Source: Oscillospiraceae bacterium | Lineage (GTDB): Bacteria; Bacillota; Clostridia; Oscillospirales; Acutalibacteraceae | Direction: 5' to 3' | Assembly (NCBI GenBank): GCA_031270785.1 | Contig: JAISWM010000096.1 | Location: 1-19,129, forward strand | DNA length: 19,129 bases | Shown: in pieces, positions 1-8,045 of the stretch | Layout of the letters: each line of letters opens with the position of its first letter | Position numbering within the stretch: the stretch's first letter is position 1 | Notes under the pieces: generated by a model | The model's database searches: none | What the model was told of the DNA's origin: nothing | The model's input: the letters and a program-made list of their open reading frames with translations, nothing else | Program-made: the position numbers and the translations under genes

Positions 1-99
1 GTCCTCACAAGTAAAATTATTCGAGTACTTCCTCCCCGCCGTCGGCGGGGAGAAAGTTATAAAAAATCAGACACATTTCAAACGAAATAGCTATAGTAT
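1..99. repeat. Family A palindromic repeat, left end cut by window edge
   Basis: This is an A-type palindrome. The GC core CCCCGCCGTCGGCGGGG lies near 34-50, followed by the arm AGAAAGTTATAAAAAATCAG and the terminal motif AGCTATAGTA. The same arms recur near 10610-10727 and 18677-18790. It lies upstream of the small terminase gene. Its left terminus is probably outside the window. Confidence 0.75.
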
Positions 100-104
100 A
101 GTAC

Positions 105-144
105 AAACCTTTTAAAACAGTGGCATTTTTGTTTTAAAAGGTTT
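105..144. repeat. Core-less family C hairpin (14-bp perfect inverted repeat)
   Basis: AAACCTTTTAAAAC at 105-118 is the exact reverse complement of GTTTTAAAAGGTTT at 131-144, with a 12-nt loop. These arms match the outer arms of family C repeats elsewhere (for example near 8130-8160 and 8245-8265), but the GC-rich core is missing. It may be a deletion derivative or an empty form of the element. It could act as a terminator or processing hairpin ahead of the phage genes, but the following T-run is short. Confidence 0.7.
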
Positions 145-248
145 TTACTATATAAAAATAAAAAAATTTTTTAATATTTGACTTAATATAGACAACAAAA
201 CATGGTTTCTTCAGTAATATTGTAAAAGAGTTTAAAGGGGAGAAAAAT

Positions 249-746
249 ATGGAGCCAAATACTAAAAAACGCTTAACTAAAAAGGAAAAGAACTTTTGTT
301 ATTACTATATAAACACAGGTAATGTGAAAGAGGCCTCAATATTAGCGGGACTCGAAAGTAATTTTGAAAAAGACTCAATATCACTGCTTTCAAATGAGGA
401 AATAAAAGAGGAAATACAGCGCCTTTATGAAGACAAAAAGAAAAATTTACTATATAAAGCATGCATAGGCTATGAACGTTTGGCATTCGGGAATATAACT
501 GACGCGGTAAAACTGCTATATTCTGATAATTTGGATTATAAATTATTAGAAGAGATGGATCTATTTAATATAGCGGAGATAAAGAAACCCAAAGACGGAG
601 CAATGGAAATAAAATTTTTTGACAGGATAAAAGCGCTTGAAAAGCTTGAGCAGGTGGATATAGGACAAAAAAATGATATAAATCCATTTTACTATGCATT
701 GGAAAAAGGAATAGAGTCTTTAAATAAGGAAGAGAAATATAGCTAA
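249..746 (+). CDS. Phage terminase small subunit
   Basis: This 165-residue protein resembles the Terminase_2 / PBSX XtmA small subunits, which bind phage DNA at the packaging site and load the large subunit. The N-terminal region (about residues 8-60) has the family's helix-turn-helix pattern, opening with LTKKEKNFCYYYINTGN and a conserved alanine-rich turn near EASILAGL. A later stretch, AMEIKFFDRIKALEKLEQ (about residues 117-134), matches the typical C-terminal motif. The start is supported by AAAGGGGAG about 7 nt upstream of the ATG. The large terminase gene follows after 276 nt, a gap that in most phages is near zero and is here filled by three tandem repeats. Confidence rests on motif similarity plus the neighbouring large subunit. 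Confidence 0.85.
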   Translation: MEPNTKKRLTKKEKNFCYYYINTGNVKEASILAGLESNFEKDSISLLSNEEIKEEIQRLYEDKKKNLLYKACIGYERLAFGNITDAVKLLYSDNLDYKLLEEMDLFNIAEIKKPKDGAMEIKFFDRIKALEKLEQVDIGQKNDINPFYYALEKGIESLNKEEKYS

Positions 747-751
747 TATTT

Positions 752-992
752 TTAAAAAATGTCTGGTTTTTCATGCCCTTCTTCACGCTAACAGTGGGGA
801 GAAAATACACAAAAACAAATTTATTTTTAAAAATGCCTGATTTTTCATGCCTTTCTCCCCGCCGACAGTGCGGAAAAGAGAATGCACAAAAACAAATTTA
901 TTTTTAAAAATGCCTGGTTTTTCATGCCTTTCTCCCCACTGATAGTGCGGAAAAGAGAATGCACAAAAACAAATTTACTTTTTAAAAAACAA
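752..992. repeat. Three tandem family A-like repeats between terS and terL
   Basis: Three units of about 79 bp follow each other. Each has a TTTTTCATGCC arm, a weak hairpin core (CTCCCC...AGTG) and a CACAAAAACAAATTTA-type arm. Units 2 and 3 are nearly identical; unit 1 is more diverged. The last unit ends in AACAGCTATA, the family A terminus, just before the ribosome-binding site of the large terminase. The array separates two genes that are normally adjacent. Confidence 0.75.
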
Positions 993-1022
993 CAGCTATA
1001 AACAGCAAGGAGGTAGTAAATT

Positions 1023-2273
1023 TTGGAATTAGTACCTTTTTCTGAAAAACAAATTAAAGTGCTTACATGGTGGGCAAGAAACAGTAAATACGAGAAATAT
1101 GACGCGATTATATGCGATGGAGCCATAAGAAGCGGTAAGACGGTTTGTATGTCAATAAGCTTTGTTTTATGGGCATTTTATAGGTTTAATAACGTAGCAT
1201 TTGCCCTTTGCGGTAAGACCATAAGGTCCCTTAGAAGAAACGTTGTAACGCCTCTGATCCCCATCCTTACAGACCTTGGTTTTTTATGCAGACAAAAAAT
1301 ATCGGAAAATATAATAGAGATAAGTTATGACGGCAGATATAACATATTTTATTTATTTGGCGGTAAAGATGAAGCTTCATCTTCTTTAATACAAGGGATT
1401 ACGCTTGCAGGAATATTTTTCGATGAAGTTGCGTTAATGCCGAAATCTTTTGTAGAACAAGCCTTGGCAAGGTGCTCTGTATATGGGTCTAAATTTTGGT
1501 TTAACTGCAATCCGGAATACCCGGGGCATTGGTTTTATAAAGAATGGATAATATCAAAAAAACAGAAAAACGCATTTTATTTACATTTTAAGATGTCGGA
1601 TAATCCGTCGCTACCGGAAAGTGTGGCGGCAAGATATAAAAAGCTCTACACAGGCACATTTTATCAAAGATTTATAGAAGGAAGATGGGTAGCGGTTGAA
1701 GGCCTCATTTACCCTTATATGACAAAAGAAAATGCATTTTGCGGCGTGCCGAGTTTTGAATTTTCAAGGTATGCGGCGTCTTGTGATTATGGCATTGTAA
1801 ACCCCACTTCCTGCGGACTTTGGGGGGAACGTGAGAGTATATGGTACAGAATAGATGAATATTATTATGATTCGCGCAAAGAAGGTGAAACACGCACGGA
1901 TGAAGAACATTATAAATGTTTATGTAATTTGGTTGGGGACAGATACATAAGTTGCATCACAGTTGACCCCTCAGCTGCAAGTTTTATAACTTTAATCAGG
2001 AGATATGGGAGGTTTAATGTAATACCCGCCAAAAATAACGTTGTTGATGGCATAAGAGAAGTGGCAAGTGCGCTGAAACAAGGGCGAATTAAAATATGCA
2101 TCACCTGCGAAAACTCAATGAGGGAATTCTCGCTTTACAGATGGGGGAAGGGAGGAACAAAAGATACGCCCGTAAAAGAAAACGACCATGCGATGGACGA
2201 TATACGATATTTTGTAACAACAATCATGGCGGATGACGACGAACCATTTTTTGCGTTAGCCGCAAAAAGATAA
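1023..2273 (+). CDS. Phage terminase large subunit (PBSX/XtmB type)
   Basis: This 416-residue protein is the ATP-driven motor and nuclease that packages phage DNA into the prohead. The N-terminal ATPase domain has Walker A GAIRSGKT (residues 33-40) and Walker B GIFFDE (130-135, with D134 and E135). The C-terminal RNase H-like nuclease domain shows the acidic residues expected for metal binding: D255 in CDYG, D315 in TVDP, and D392/D393 in HAMDD. The length is normal for the family. The start is TTG, supported by AAGGAGG at 1007-1013, nine nt upstream. The portal gene follows after 14 nt, the usual order. All catalytic positions I can identify are present, so the gene appears functional. Confidence 0.93.
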   Translation: MELVPFSEKQIKVLTWWARNSKYEKYDAIICDGAIRSGKTVCMSISFVLWAFYRFNNVAFALCGKTIRSLRRNVVTPLIPILTDLGFLCRQKISENIIEISYDGRYNIFYLFGGKDEASSSLIQGITLAGIFFDEVALMPKSFVEQALARCSVYGSKFWFNCNPEYPGHWFYKEWIISKKQKNAFYLHFKMSDNPSLPESVAARYKKLYTGTFYQRFIEGRWVAVEGLIYPYMTKENAFCGVPSFEFSRYAASCDYGIVNPTSCGLWGERESIWYRIDEYYYDSRKEGETRTDEEHYKCLCNLVGDRYISCITVDPSAASFITLIRRYGRFNVIPAKNNVVDGIREVASALKQGRIKICITCENSMREFSLYRWGKGGTKDTPVKENDHAMDDIRYFVTTIMADDDEPFFALAAKR

Positions 2274-2287
2274 AAGGAGCGATAAAA

Positions 2288-3457
2288 GTGGAGTTTTTCC
2301 GAAGCAAGAAGAGCAAAGAAGCCGCTGTACAAACAGTATCATCGGACTTAAACGTAAGGCATCCTTTCAGTGCCATAGAAAATTATAATCCTTTAACCGG
2401 ATTTGAAATGAAATTATATTCAACGCTTAAAGAAGCCGTGCCGATTATAGATGCTGCAACATCCAAGATAGTAAGACTCGTTGGGGATTTTAGAATTTCC
2501 TGTGAAGATAAAGACATAGAATATGAAATCAATAAATTTATGCAAGGCGTACAAGTCAACGCTTGTGGGCTTGGGGCAAGCAGTTTTATTTTGACTCACT
2601 TAAACCAGCTTTTAACTTATGGTACAGCTGTTGGCGAAATAGTTGTAAATGGAGACGGGAATAGAATAAAAGCTCTTTATAACGCATTTTTAGGAGATGT
2701 TGAACTTAAAGTGGATAGCAGCCCGTTAAAACTTAAAATTTGCAGAAAAAAAGAAAACGGAGAATCTGAGGAAATAAAATATCCGGAACTTATATTGATT
2801 TCTGCGCTTAATCCCGAACCGGGGCATATATACGGCAACTCTATAATGAAAGGTTTACCATTTATAAGTAATATTTTACTCAAAATTTATAACAGTATAG
2901 GTACTAATTGGGAAAGAATCGGAAACGTCAGATTTGCGGTTACATATAAACCGTCCTCCGACGCGGGCGAAAGAGCATACGCAAAAGACAGAGCAAAACA
3001 AATAGCCGAGCAGTGGGGGCGAGCTATGAAAGACAGTAACCACCCAAGTGATTTTATAGCAGTCGGAGACGTTGGCATAAAGGTAATCGGAGCAGACAAT
3101 CAGATACTTGACAGTCAAGTACCGGTAAGGCAAATGCTCGAACAAATCATAAGTAAACTTTCGATACCGCCGTTTTTATTAGGGCTTTCCTGGTCTACGA
3201 CGGAGACAATGTCTAACCAGCAGGCAGACATATTAAGCAGTGAACTTGAAGGATACAGGCGTTTACTTAATCCGATTATAAATAAAATATGTAATATTTG
3301 GTTGGGCCTTAGCGGATATATCAGCGACTATAAAATTGTTTGGGAAAACGTCAATCTCAAGGATGAACTGCAGCTTTCCAACGCAAGGCTTAACAACGCC
3401 AAAGCAAGAGAAATCGAGCAAAGAATCAATGAAAACGAGGGCAGTGATCCAAATTAA
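2288..3457 (+). CDS. Phage portal protein, last residues replaced by a repeat insertion
   Basis: The 389-residue product fits a portal protein, the dodecameric ring through which DNA enters the capsid. Support comes from its position right after the large terminase and typical segments such as GTNWERIGNVRFAVTYKP in the middle and LEQIISKLSIPPFLLGLSW and TMSNQQADILSSELEGYRR near the C terminus. The start is GTG, with AAAGGAG a few nt upstream. The end is unusual. Codon 384 (GAG, 3437-3439) is the last original codon; the final GSDPN and stop are encoded by the first of six family B repeats. Removing the array (3440-4136) joins codon 384 to AAT AAC ACA AAG CAT TAA at 4137-4154, giving an ending NNTKH of equal length and placing the stop 21 nt before the next gene. 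The loss of five terminal residues is probably tolerated. Confidence 0.85.
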   Translation: MEFFRSKKSKEAAVQTVSSDLNVRHPFSAIENYNPLTGFEMKLYSTLKEAVPIIDAATSKIVRLVGDFRISCEDKDIEYEINKFMQGVQVNACGLGASSFILTHLNQLLTYGTAVGEIVVNGDGNRIKALYNAFLGDVELKVDSSPLKLKICRKKENGESEEIKYPELILISALNPEPGHIYGNSIMKGLPFISNILLKIYNSIGTNWERIGNVRFAVTYKPSSDAGERAYAKDRAKQIAEQWGRAMKDSNHPSDFIAVGDVGIKVIGADNQILDSQVPVRQMLEQIISKLSIPPFLLGLSWSTTETMSNQQADILSSELEGYRRLLNPIINKICNIWLGLSGYISDYKIVWENVNLKDELQLSNARLNNAKAREIEQRINENEGSDPN

Positions 3458-4128
3458 TTGATAATATCTTTCACCCTCGCCATTGGCTAGGGTGAAAGAA
3501 GAAATTTCAACTATTTTATGGCGCGACCAAAACGAGGGTAGTGGTTCAAATTAATTGATAATAACTTCCCCCCGCCATTGGCTAGGGTGAAAGAAGGAAT
3601 TTCAACTATTTTATGGCGCGACCAAAACGAGGGCAGTGATCCAAATTAATTGATAATATCTTTCCCCGCCATTGGATAGGGTGAAAGAAGAAATTTCAAC
3701 TATTTTATGGCGCGACCAAAACGAGGGTAGTGGCCCCAATTAATTGATAATATCTTCCCACGCCATAGGCTGGGGTGAAAGAAGGGATTTCAACTATTTT
3801 GAGACATGACCAAAGCTTTCCAACGCAAGGCTTAACAACGCCAAAGCAAGAGAAATCGAGCAAAGAATCAATGAAAAAGAGGGCAGTGATCCAAATTAAT
3901 TGATAATATCTTTCACCCCCGCCTGTGGCGGGGGGAAAGAAGGGATTTCAACTATTTTGAGACATGACCAAAGCTTTCCAACGCAAGGCTTAACAATGCC
4001 AAAGCAAGAGAAATCGAACAAAGAATCAATGAAAACGAGGGCAGTGGTTCAAATTAATTGATAATATCTTTTGCCCCCGCCATAGGCGGGGGTGAAAGAA
4101 GAAATTTCAGCTATTTTATGGCGCGACA
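3440..4128. repeat. Array of six family B repeats with duplicated portal 3' end
   Basis: Six B units of 86-89 bp lie at 3440-3528, 3537-3623, 3632-3717, 3726-3811, 3882-3969 and 4040-4128. The sequence AAAACGAG occurs at 3432-3439, 3529-3536, 3624-3631, 3718-3725, 4032-4039 and 4129-4136 (AAAAAGAG at 3874-3881). It flanks nearly every unit and looks like an 8-bp target-site duplication. Each unit has a left arm with AAATTAATTGATAATATC, a GC-rich core and a right arm with TTTCAACTATTTTATGGCGCGACC or TTTCAACTATTTTGAGACATGACC. Between units 4/5 and 5/6 lie extra copies (3812-3881, 3970-4039) of the last ~67 bp of the portal gene, forming a tandem duplication of about 158 bp. No gene lies in this stretch. 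Confidence 0.9.
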
Positions 4129-4175
4129 AAAACGAGAATAACACAAAGCATTAATGAGGAAAAGGAGAAAAAGTA

Positions 4176-5168
4176 ATGAAAGACGGATTCATCATAAAGT
4201 CAGCAGAAAACAGCAACATTTCCAAAGAAGATTTAGATCTTATAAATGCATTTACCAGAAAAAGACTTAAAGGGGGAGAAGTATACGTATTTTCCGTAGT
4301 GCTCTGCGACAATGACATTGACAGAGACAACGAAAAATTTACGCCTCAGGCTCTCGAAAAACTATCTGAACTTTTTGTAGGTTCGACCGGAATTTTAAAT
4401 CATGATATGAAAAGCGAAAATCAGACGGCAAGAATATTTTCCGCTGCGGTTGAAAAAGTAGCCGGGCGCGAAAACAAAATAGGCGAACCTTATTACAGAG
4501 TTGTTGCGAAGGCGTACATGCCAAGGCTTAAGAAAAATGAAGATTTTATAATGTCGGTAGATTCGGGAATTATAAAGGAGGTGAGTGTAGGGTGTGCAGT
4601 GGAAAACGTGACATGCTCCATCTGCGGTAAAGATATAAAAAAAGTTGGCTGTGAACACCGCAAAGGCAAACATTACAAAAAATCAGGTTCCGTTGATCTT
4701 TGTTATGCTATCCTTGATAATCCGACAGACGCTTATGAATGGTCTTTTGTAGCAGTTCCGGCGCAAAAAGAAGCCGGTGTTATCAAGGAATATATACCCC
4801 GCCTGAATGGAGGTGATAAAAACATGGAAGATATCATTAAAGAGCTAAGTTCAGGTAAAGAAATCAGCCTTAATAAGCGCCAGTCTCAAGACCTTTATAA
4901 CATCATAGAAGATCTTGAAAAAAAAGCTAAAGTCGGCGAGACATATCAAAAAGATTTAAAAAGTGAAGTATTTAAACTTTCAGCAGTGCTCGAACCCGGT
5001 ATGGCAAACGTTATGAAAGGGGTAATAGACAAACTTTCAATTGAGGAACTTAAATCTTTCAGGGACTCTTATAAAGAAAAATACGCTAAAGTTTTGCCGG
5101 CAAAACCTCAATTTGGTGAAATTAAAAAAAATGTAGAAAACGTAAATAATACACAATTCAAAATATAG
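4176..5168 (+). CDS. Prohead protease fused to capsid scaffold (XkdF / S78-like)
   Basis: This 330-residue protein occupies the protease-scaffold slot between portal and major capsid genes. The N-terminal two-thirds fits an HK97/XkdF-type prohead serine protease, with H76 in GILNHDMK and S137 in KEVSVGC as probable catalytic residues. A cysteine cluster follows (C147-x2-C150-x8-C159-x-H161), likely a zinc knuckle, and DAYEWSFVAVPAQKEAGV near 185-202 is typical for the fold. From about residue 217 the protein becomes charged and helical, as expected for an internal scaffold that is digested during maturation. The start has AAAAGGAG about 8 nt upstream. A separate internal start for the scaffold is annotated at 4824. 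Function is inferred from motifs and gene order; family assignment between S78 and XkdF is uncertain. Confidence 0.82.
   Translation: MKDGFIIKSAENSNISKEDLDLINAFTRKRLKGGEVYVFSVVLCDNDIDRDNEKFTPQALEKLSELFVGSTGILNHDMKSENQTARIFSAAVEKVAGRENKIGEPYYRVVAKAYMPRLKKNEDFIMSVDSGIIKEVSVGCAVENVTCSICGKDIKKVGCEHRKGKHYKKSGSVDLCYAILDNPTDAYEWSFVAVPAQKEAGVIKEYIPRLNGGDKNMEDIIKELSSGKEISLNKRQSQDLYNIIEDLEKKAKVGETYQKDLKSEVFKLSAVLEPGMANVMKGVIDKLSIEELKSFRDSYKEKYAKVLPAKPQFGEIKKNVENVNNTQFKI
4809..4817 (+). promoter_or_regulatory. Internal Shine-Dalgarno site within the protease gene
   Basis: GGAGGTGAT at 4809-4817 is a near-perfect match to the 16S rRNA anti-Shine-Dalgarno sequence. It lies 6 nt before an in-frame ATG at 4824 (codon 217 of the protease gene). 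The nine bases encode Gly-Gly-Asp, a plausible linker between the protease and scaffold domains. It is as strong as any gene-start site in the window. Confidence 0.75.
4824..5168 (+). CDS. Probable stand-alone scaffold protein from internal start
   Basis: Translation from the in-frame ATG behind GGAGGTGAT would give a 114-residue protein identical to the C-terminal part of the protease-scaffold fusion. It is charged and mostly helical (opening MEDIIKELSSGKEISLNKRQ), with no catalytic residue. Making a protease-scaffold fusion plus an excess of free scaffold from one gene is known in other phages, for example lambda C/Nu3. The sequence shows the signal directly; that it is used is inference. 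Proteomics or N-terminal mapping would settle it. Confidence 0.6.
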   Translation: MEDIIKELSSGKEISLNKRQSQDLYNIIEDLEKKAKVGETYQKDLKSEVFKLSAVLEPGMANVMKGVIDKLSIEELKSFRDSYKEKYAKVLPAKPQFGEIKKNVENVNNTQFKI

Positions 5169-5711
5169 TAAAAATCATTTATAGCTATAGCAAAAACCAT
5201 TTATACTATTTCTAATTAAAAATCCGATGTGTGTTTGATTTGCTTTCCCCGCAGGCTCGCGGAAAAAGTAACGGATACAAACTGATATTTATAATTGAAA
5301 TTAGTATTAAAAACGTGGTATTACTTGCGTTTTTTCTCAGCCGAACGCAGGGGGGAAAAAACAAAATATCACTGTTTCGAAAGGCTTTTACTATAACGCC
5401 CTTGAAAAAGCGGTAATGCTTCAAAATAGTTGGAACTTCTTCTTTCTCTGACGCAAATCGGCGAGGGGGAAAAGATATTATCAACTAATTCGGCTCATCA
5501 CCTGAAAAAGGTCTGATTTTTTACTGCTCTCTCCTCGCGCGAGCTTGCGTGGAAAGACCGTACAAACAAATTTACTTTTTTCAAATATAAAAGCATACCG
5601 TTATTAGGGTTTCCCTTCGCCTGCGGTAGAGGAAAAGAAACAAAAATATAATTTATTTTAAAAAGTTTTTATTATATAAAAACAAATTAATATATACAGG
5701 AGGAAAATAAA
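5169..5711. repeat. Repeat-filled gap: C, A with nested B, and C copies
   Basis: No gene is supported here. In order, I see a degraded palindrome near 5222-5290 (core CCCCGCAGGCTCGCGG), a family C copy at about 5303-5398, a family A copy from about 5396 to 5590 split by an inverted B copy, and a second C-like palindrome at about 5595-5690. The last 15 nt contain AGGAGGAAA, the ribosome-binding site of the capsid gene. The two open frames over 5212-5484 are translations of repeats and are not annotated as genes. Confidence 0.7.
5411..5502 (-). repeat. Family B element inserted in an A repeat, exact 8-bp duplication
   Basis: An inverted B copy of 92 bp is flanked by TGAAAAAG at 5403-5410 and TGAAAAAG at 5503-5510, an exact 8-bp direct duplication. 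Its arms include TTCAAAATAGTTGGAA on the left and AAGATATTATCAACTAATT on the right. The interrupted sequence is the arm of a family A repeat, so the order of insertion is A first, then B. Confidence 0.85.
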
Positions 5712-6728
5712 ATGGCATTTTGTAATTCAATAAAATTAGAAAAAGGTATGTACACAGTAGGTTCAAAGAACTTCACACAAGTTTTAGAGTCACTAGATCC
5801 AACCGTGAACTATAAAGGAACAGAGCTTGAAGGTTTAGACGCTTATCAAAGGCAGTTAAAAAAATTTGATATAAAAGTAAGCGGTACTGACTGCAATATG
5901 GTCGAAAAGTTTTTTAGCACTACGGATTCAGCAGTATTATTCCCGGAATTCATCGCAAGAGCGGTGCGGCAGGGTGTGGCAGAATGCGACATATTAAAAT
6001 CAATTTTGGCAACTACAACAAAAGTAGACAGCATTGACTATAGAGCCGTATCATCCGCAACCGAATCTTCGGAAAATAATTCCGTAGCGGAAGGCGCTGC
6101 GATACGCAATGTAAATGTAAGGACAAAAGATAAATTAATATCATTAAAGAAACACGGCAGGGTATTTTCATCTTCATACGAGGCTTTAAGATTCCAAAAT
6201 CTGGACGTATTAACCGTAATACTCAAAAGAATTGGAGCAGATATAGCAAATGAACTTTTAACAGACGCCGTAAACGCATTAATCAGCGGGGACGGAACAA
6301 GCGGTGATGCCGCAGATGTGGTAGAAGAAACGGGGGCGGCCATTACATACGATCATTTGCTGGAGCTTTGGGAGGCAGTTTCACCGTACAGACTAAATAC
6401 AATGCTTGCGTCTGCGGGGTTAGTCAAAGAGATTTTAGCGCTTTCAGATATGAAAGACTCAATAACCGGACTGTATTTTCAAGGAACAGGTAAAGTACTT
6501 ACGCCAATGGGAGCAAGTTTATTCATAGCACCGAGTGTGGCCGCAAATACAGTACTTGGATTTGATAAAAGTTGTGCTCTGCAAATGATTCAAAGCGGAG
6601 ATATCTTGGTAGACTACGATAAAGTAATCGACAGGCAGCTTGAAAGAGCAACAATAAGTATAGCGGCAGGATTTTCAAGGCTCTTTAAAGATGCGGTAAA
6701 AGTACTCACTTACAGTGCTCAATCGTAA
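5712..6728 (+). CDS. Phage major capsid protein (HK97-like fold)
   Basis: The 338-residue product follows the protease-scaffold gene and resembles major capsid proteins of Firmicutes siphophages, which form the icosahedral shell. Typical features are the early segment STTDSAVLFPEFIARAVRQG (about residues 69-88), then a central helix region around RVFSSSYEALRFQNLDVLTV, and the end region TPMGASLFIAPSVAANTVLG followed by DKVIDRQLERATISIAAGFS. The N-terminal ~60 residues could be a delta-domain or propeptide removed by the protease, but I cannot place a cleavage site. The start has AGGAGG about 8 nt upstream. Codon use resembles the other phage genes. A seven-unit repeat array follows immediately. 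Confidence 0.85.
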   Translation: MAFCNSIKLEKGMYTVGSKNFTQVLESLDPTVNYKGTELEGLDAYQRQLKKFDIKVSGTDCNMVEKFFSTTDSAVLFPEFIARAVRQGVAECDILKSILATTTKVDSIDYRAVSSATESSENNSVAEGAAIRNVNVRTKDKLISLKKHGRVFSSSYEALRFQNLDVLTVILKRIGADIANELLTDAVNALISGDGTSGDAADVVEETGAAITYDHLLELWEAVSPYRLNTMLASAGLVKEILALSDMKDSITGLYFQGTGKVLTPMGASLFIAPSVAANTVLGFDKSCALQMIQSGDILVDYDKVIDRQLERATISIAAGFSRLFKDAVKVLTYSAQS

Positions 6729-6734
6729 AAATAC

Positions 6735-7330
6735 AGTAAAAATTTTAAAGATAATATAGTGCTACTTGCGTTTTTCCCCCGCCACAGGCGGGGGAAAAAA
6801 CAAAAAAGCCACTGCTTTAAAAAAATTTTTATTATAAATAGTGATGCTACTTACGTTTCCCCCGCAATAGGTGGAGGAAAAATCAAAAATGCCACTGCTT
6901 TAAAAAAATTTTTATTATAAATAGTAATGCTACTTACGTTTTCCCCCGCAATAGGCGGGGGAAAATCAAAAAATACCGATGCTTTAAAAAAATTTTTATT
7001 ATAAATAGTAATGCTACTTACGTTTTCCCCCGCAATAGGCGGGGGAAAAAAAGAAAAATGCCGCTGCTTTAAAAAAATTTTTATTATAAATAGTGATGCT
7101 ACTTACGTTTTCCCCGCCACAGGCGAGGGAAAAAAATGCCGCTGCTTTTTAAAATTTTTATTATAAATAGTGATGCTACTTATGTTTTCCCCCGCAATAG
7201 GCGGAGGAAAAATCAAAAAATACCGATGCTTTAAAAAATTTTTATTATAAATAGTAATGCTACTTACGTTTTCCCCCGCAATAGGCGGGGGAAAAACCAA
7301 AAATGCCACTGCTTTAAAAAAATTTTATTA
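6735..7330. repeat. Tandem array of seven family C palindromes
   Basis: Seven units of about 76-85 bp fill the gap between the capsid and connector genes. Each carries ATGCTACTTACG (or GTGCTACTTGCG), a hairpin core CCCCCGC(A/C)ATAGGCGGGGG or similar, and TGCTTTAAAAAAATTTTTATTATAAATAG. The unit starts lie near 6757, 6841, 6925, 7009, 7093, 7169 and 7252. Units 2-7 are highly similar, so amplification was recent or is homogenised. The last unit ends just before the ribosome-binding site of the next gene. No gene is present. Confidence 0.9.
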
Positions 7331-7353
7331 TAAAAAATAAGGAATGATTTATT

Positions 7354-7725
7354 TTGAATATACAAGAAGTTCTTGAAAGGTTTTCTATAATCGCGGGATT
7401 AAAAACAGACCAAGCCGCGCCATGGGCTGCACTGTGCAGTGAATCTATAGAGGAGATAACTTCGCACGTCAAAGAGGGAATCGACACAGAAAGCAATAGC
7501 AGAAGGTTAGGCGCCGCTGCAGCCGCTCTAGCCTTTTATAAATATGCATTGTATAGAGCATCCAGCGGCGGACTTGAATCTTTTAAAGCGGGTGATGTAA
7601 GCGTTAAAAGTGATACGAAAGCAAGTCTGCAAATAGCTTTTGCTGTATGGAGAGATGCCAGAAGCAGTGTATCGGATTTATTGAATGACGAAGAATTTGT
7701 ATTCGAAAGGATAGGAAGCGTATGA
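7354..7725 (+). CDS. Putative phage head-tail connector protein
   Basis: This 123-residue, mostly helical protein sits where the head-tail adaptor (connector) gene lies in siphophages, right after the major capsid gene. Residues 1-75 hold a run of helices (MNIQEVLERFSIIAGL, then RRLGAAAAALAFYKYALYRA), in line with gp6/YqbG-type connectors that dock under the portal ring. The start is TTG, supported by AAGGA at 7339-7343; there is no later ATG. The stop overlaps the next start (ATGA), so the two are translationally coupled. Function is inferred mainly from position and helical content. Confidence 0.6.
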   Translation: MNIQEVLERFSIIAGLKTDQAAPWAALCSESIEEITSHVKEGIDTESNSRRLGAAAAALAFYKYALYRASSGGLESFKAGDVSVKSDTKASLQIAFAVWRDARSSVSDLLNDEEFVFERIGSV

Positions 7726-8045
7726 ATATATCTGTAAGCGAACTTATTGGAAAATATGGCCATGAAGTAAGTATCACAAACAGTGCCAACAGCACAGTTC
7801 AAAAGGTACAGGCTTTTATACAGCCATTCAGGCCCAATAGTGATACGTATTTAATGGATACAGATAATAGCTCAAATGATGACGGAATATATTTATACAT
7901 AGGGGACCCCGGGGTAAGATTAGACACTTACCCCATAGGTACCCAAATACAAGACGACGGAAATAATTATATCTTGAAAAAAGCCGACAGTATAAAAATT
8001 GCCGAAAGTGTCATATACATAAGAGCGATACTTCATAAAAATTAA
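7722..8045 (+). CDS. Putative phage head-closure protein
   Basis: The 107-residue product is rich in beta strands and starts inside the stop codon of the preceding connector gene (ATGA overlap). The segments VQKVQAFIQPFRPNSDTYLM and DGIYLYIGDPGVRLDTYPIG followed by NNYILKKADSIKIAESVIY fit small beta-barrel head-closure or stopper proteins found at this position in Firmicutes phages. It is the last recognisable head gene. The downstream kilobase is all repeats, where tail genes would be expected. The family cannot be named precisely from sequence alone. Confidence 0.55.
   Translation: MNISVSELIGKYGHEVSITNSANSTVQKVQAFIQPFRPNSDTYLMDTDNSSNDDGIYLYIGDPGVRLDTYPIGTQIQDDGNNYILKKADSIKIAESVIYIRAILHKN

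Noticed and set aside
178..210. TTGACT upstream of terS as a promoter
   Set aside because: No acceptable -10 box lies 16-18 nt downstream.
3440..4128. Second CRISPR-like array or coding repeats
   Set aside because: The sequences between B units are the same 8 bp or duplicated portal ends, not distinct spacers, and no frame stays open through the array.
6735..7330. Possible CRISPR array
   Set aside because: Units of about 80 bp follow each other with no unique spacers; the whole unit is repeated and palindromic, and no cas genes are in the window.
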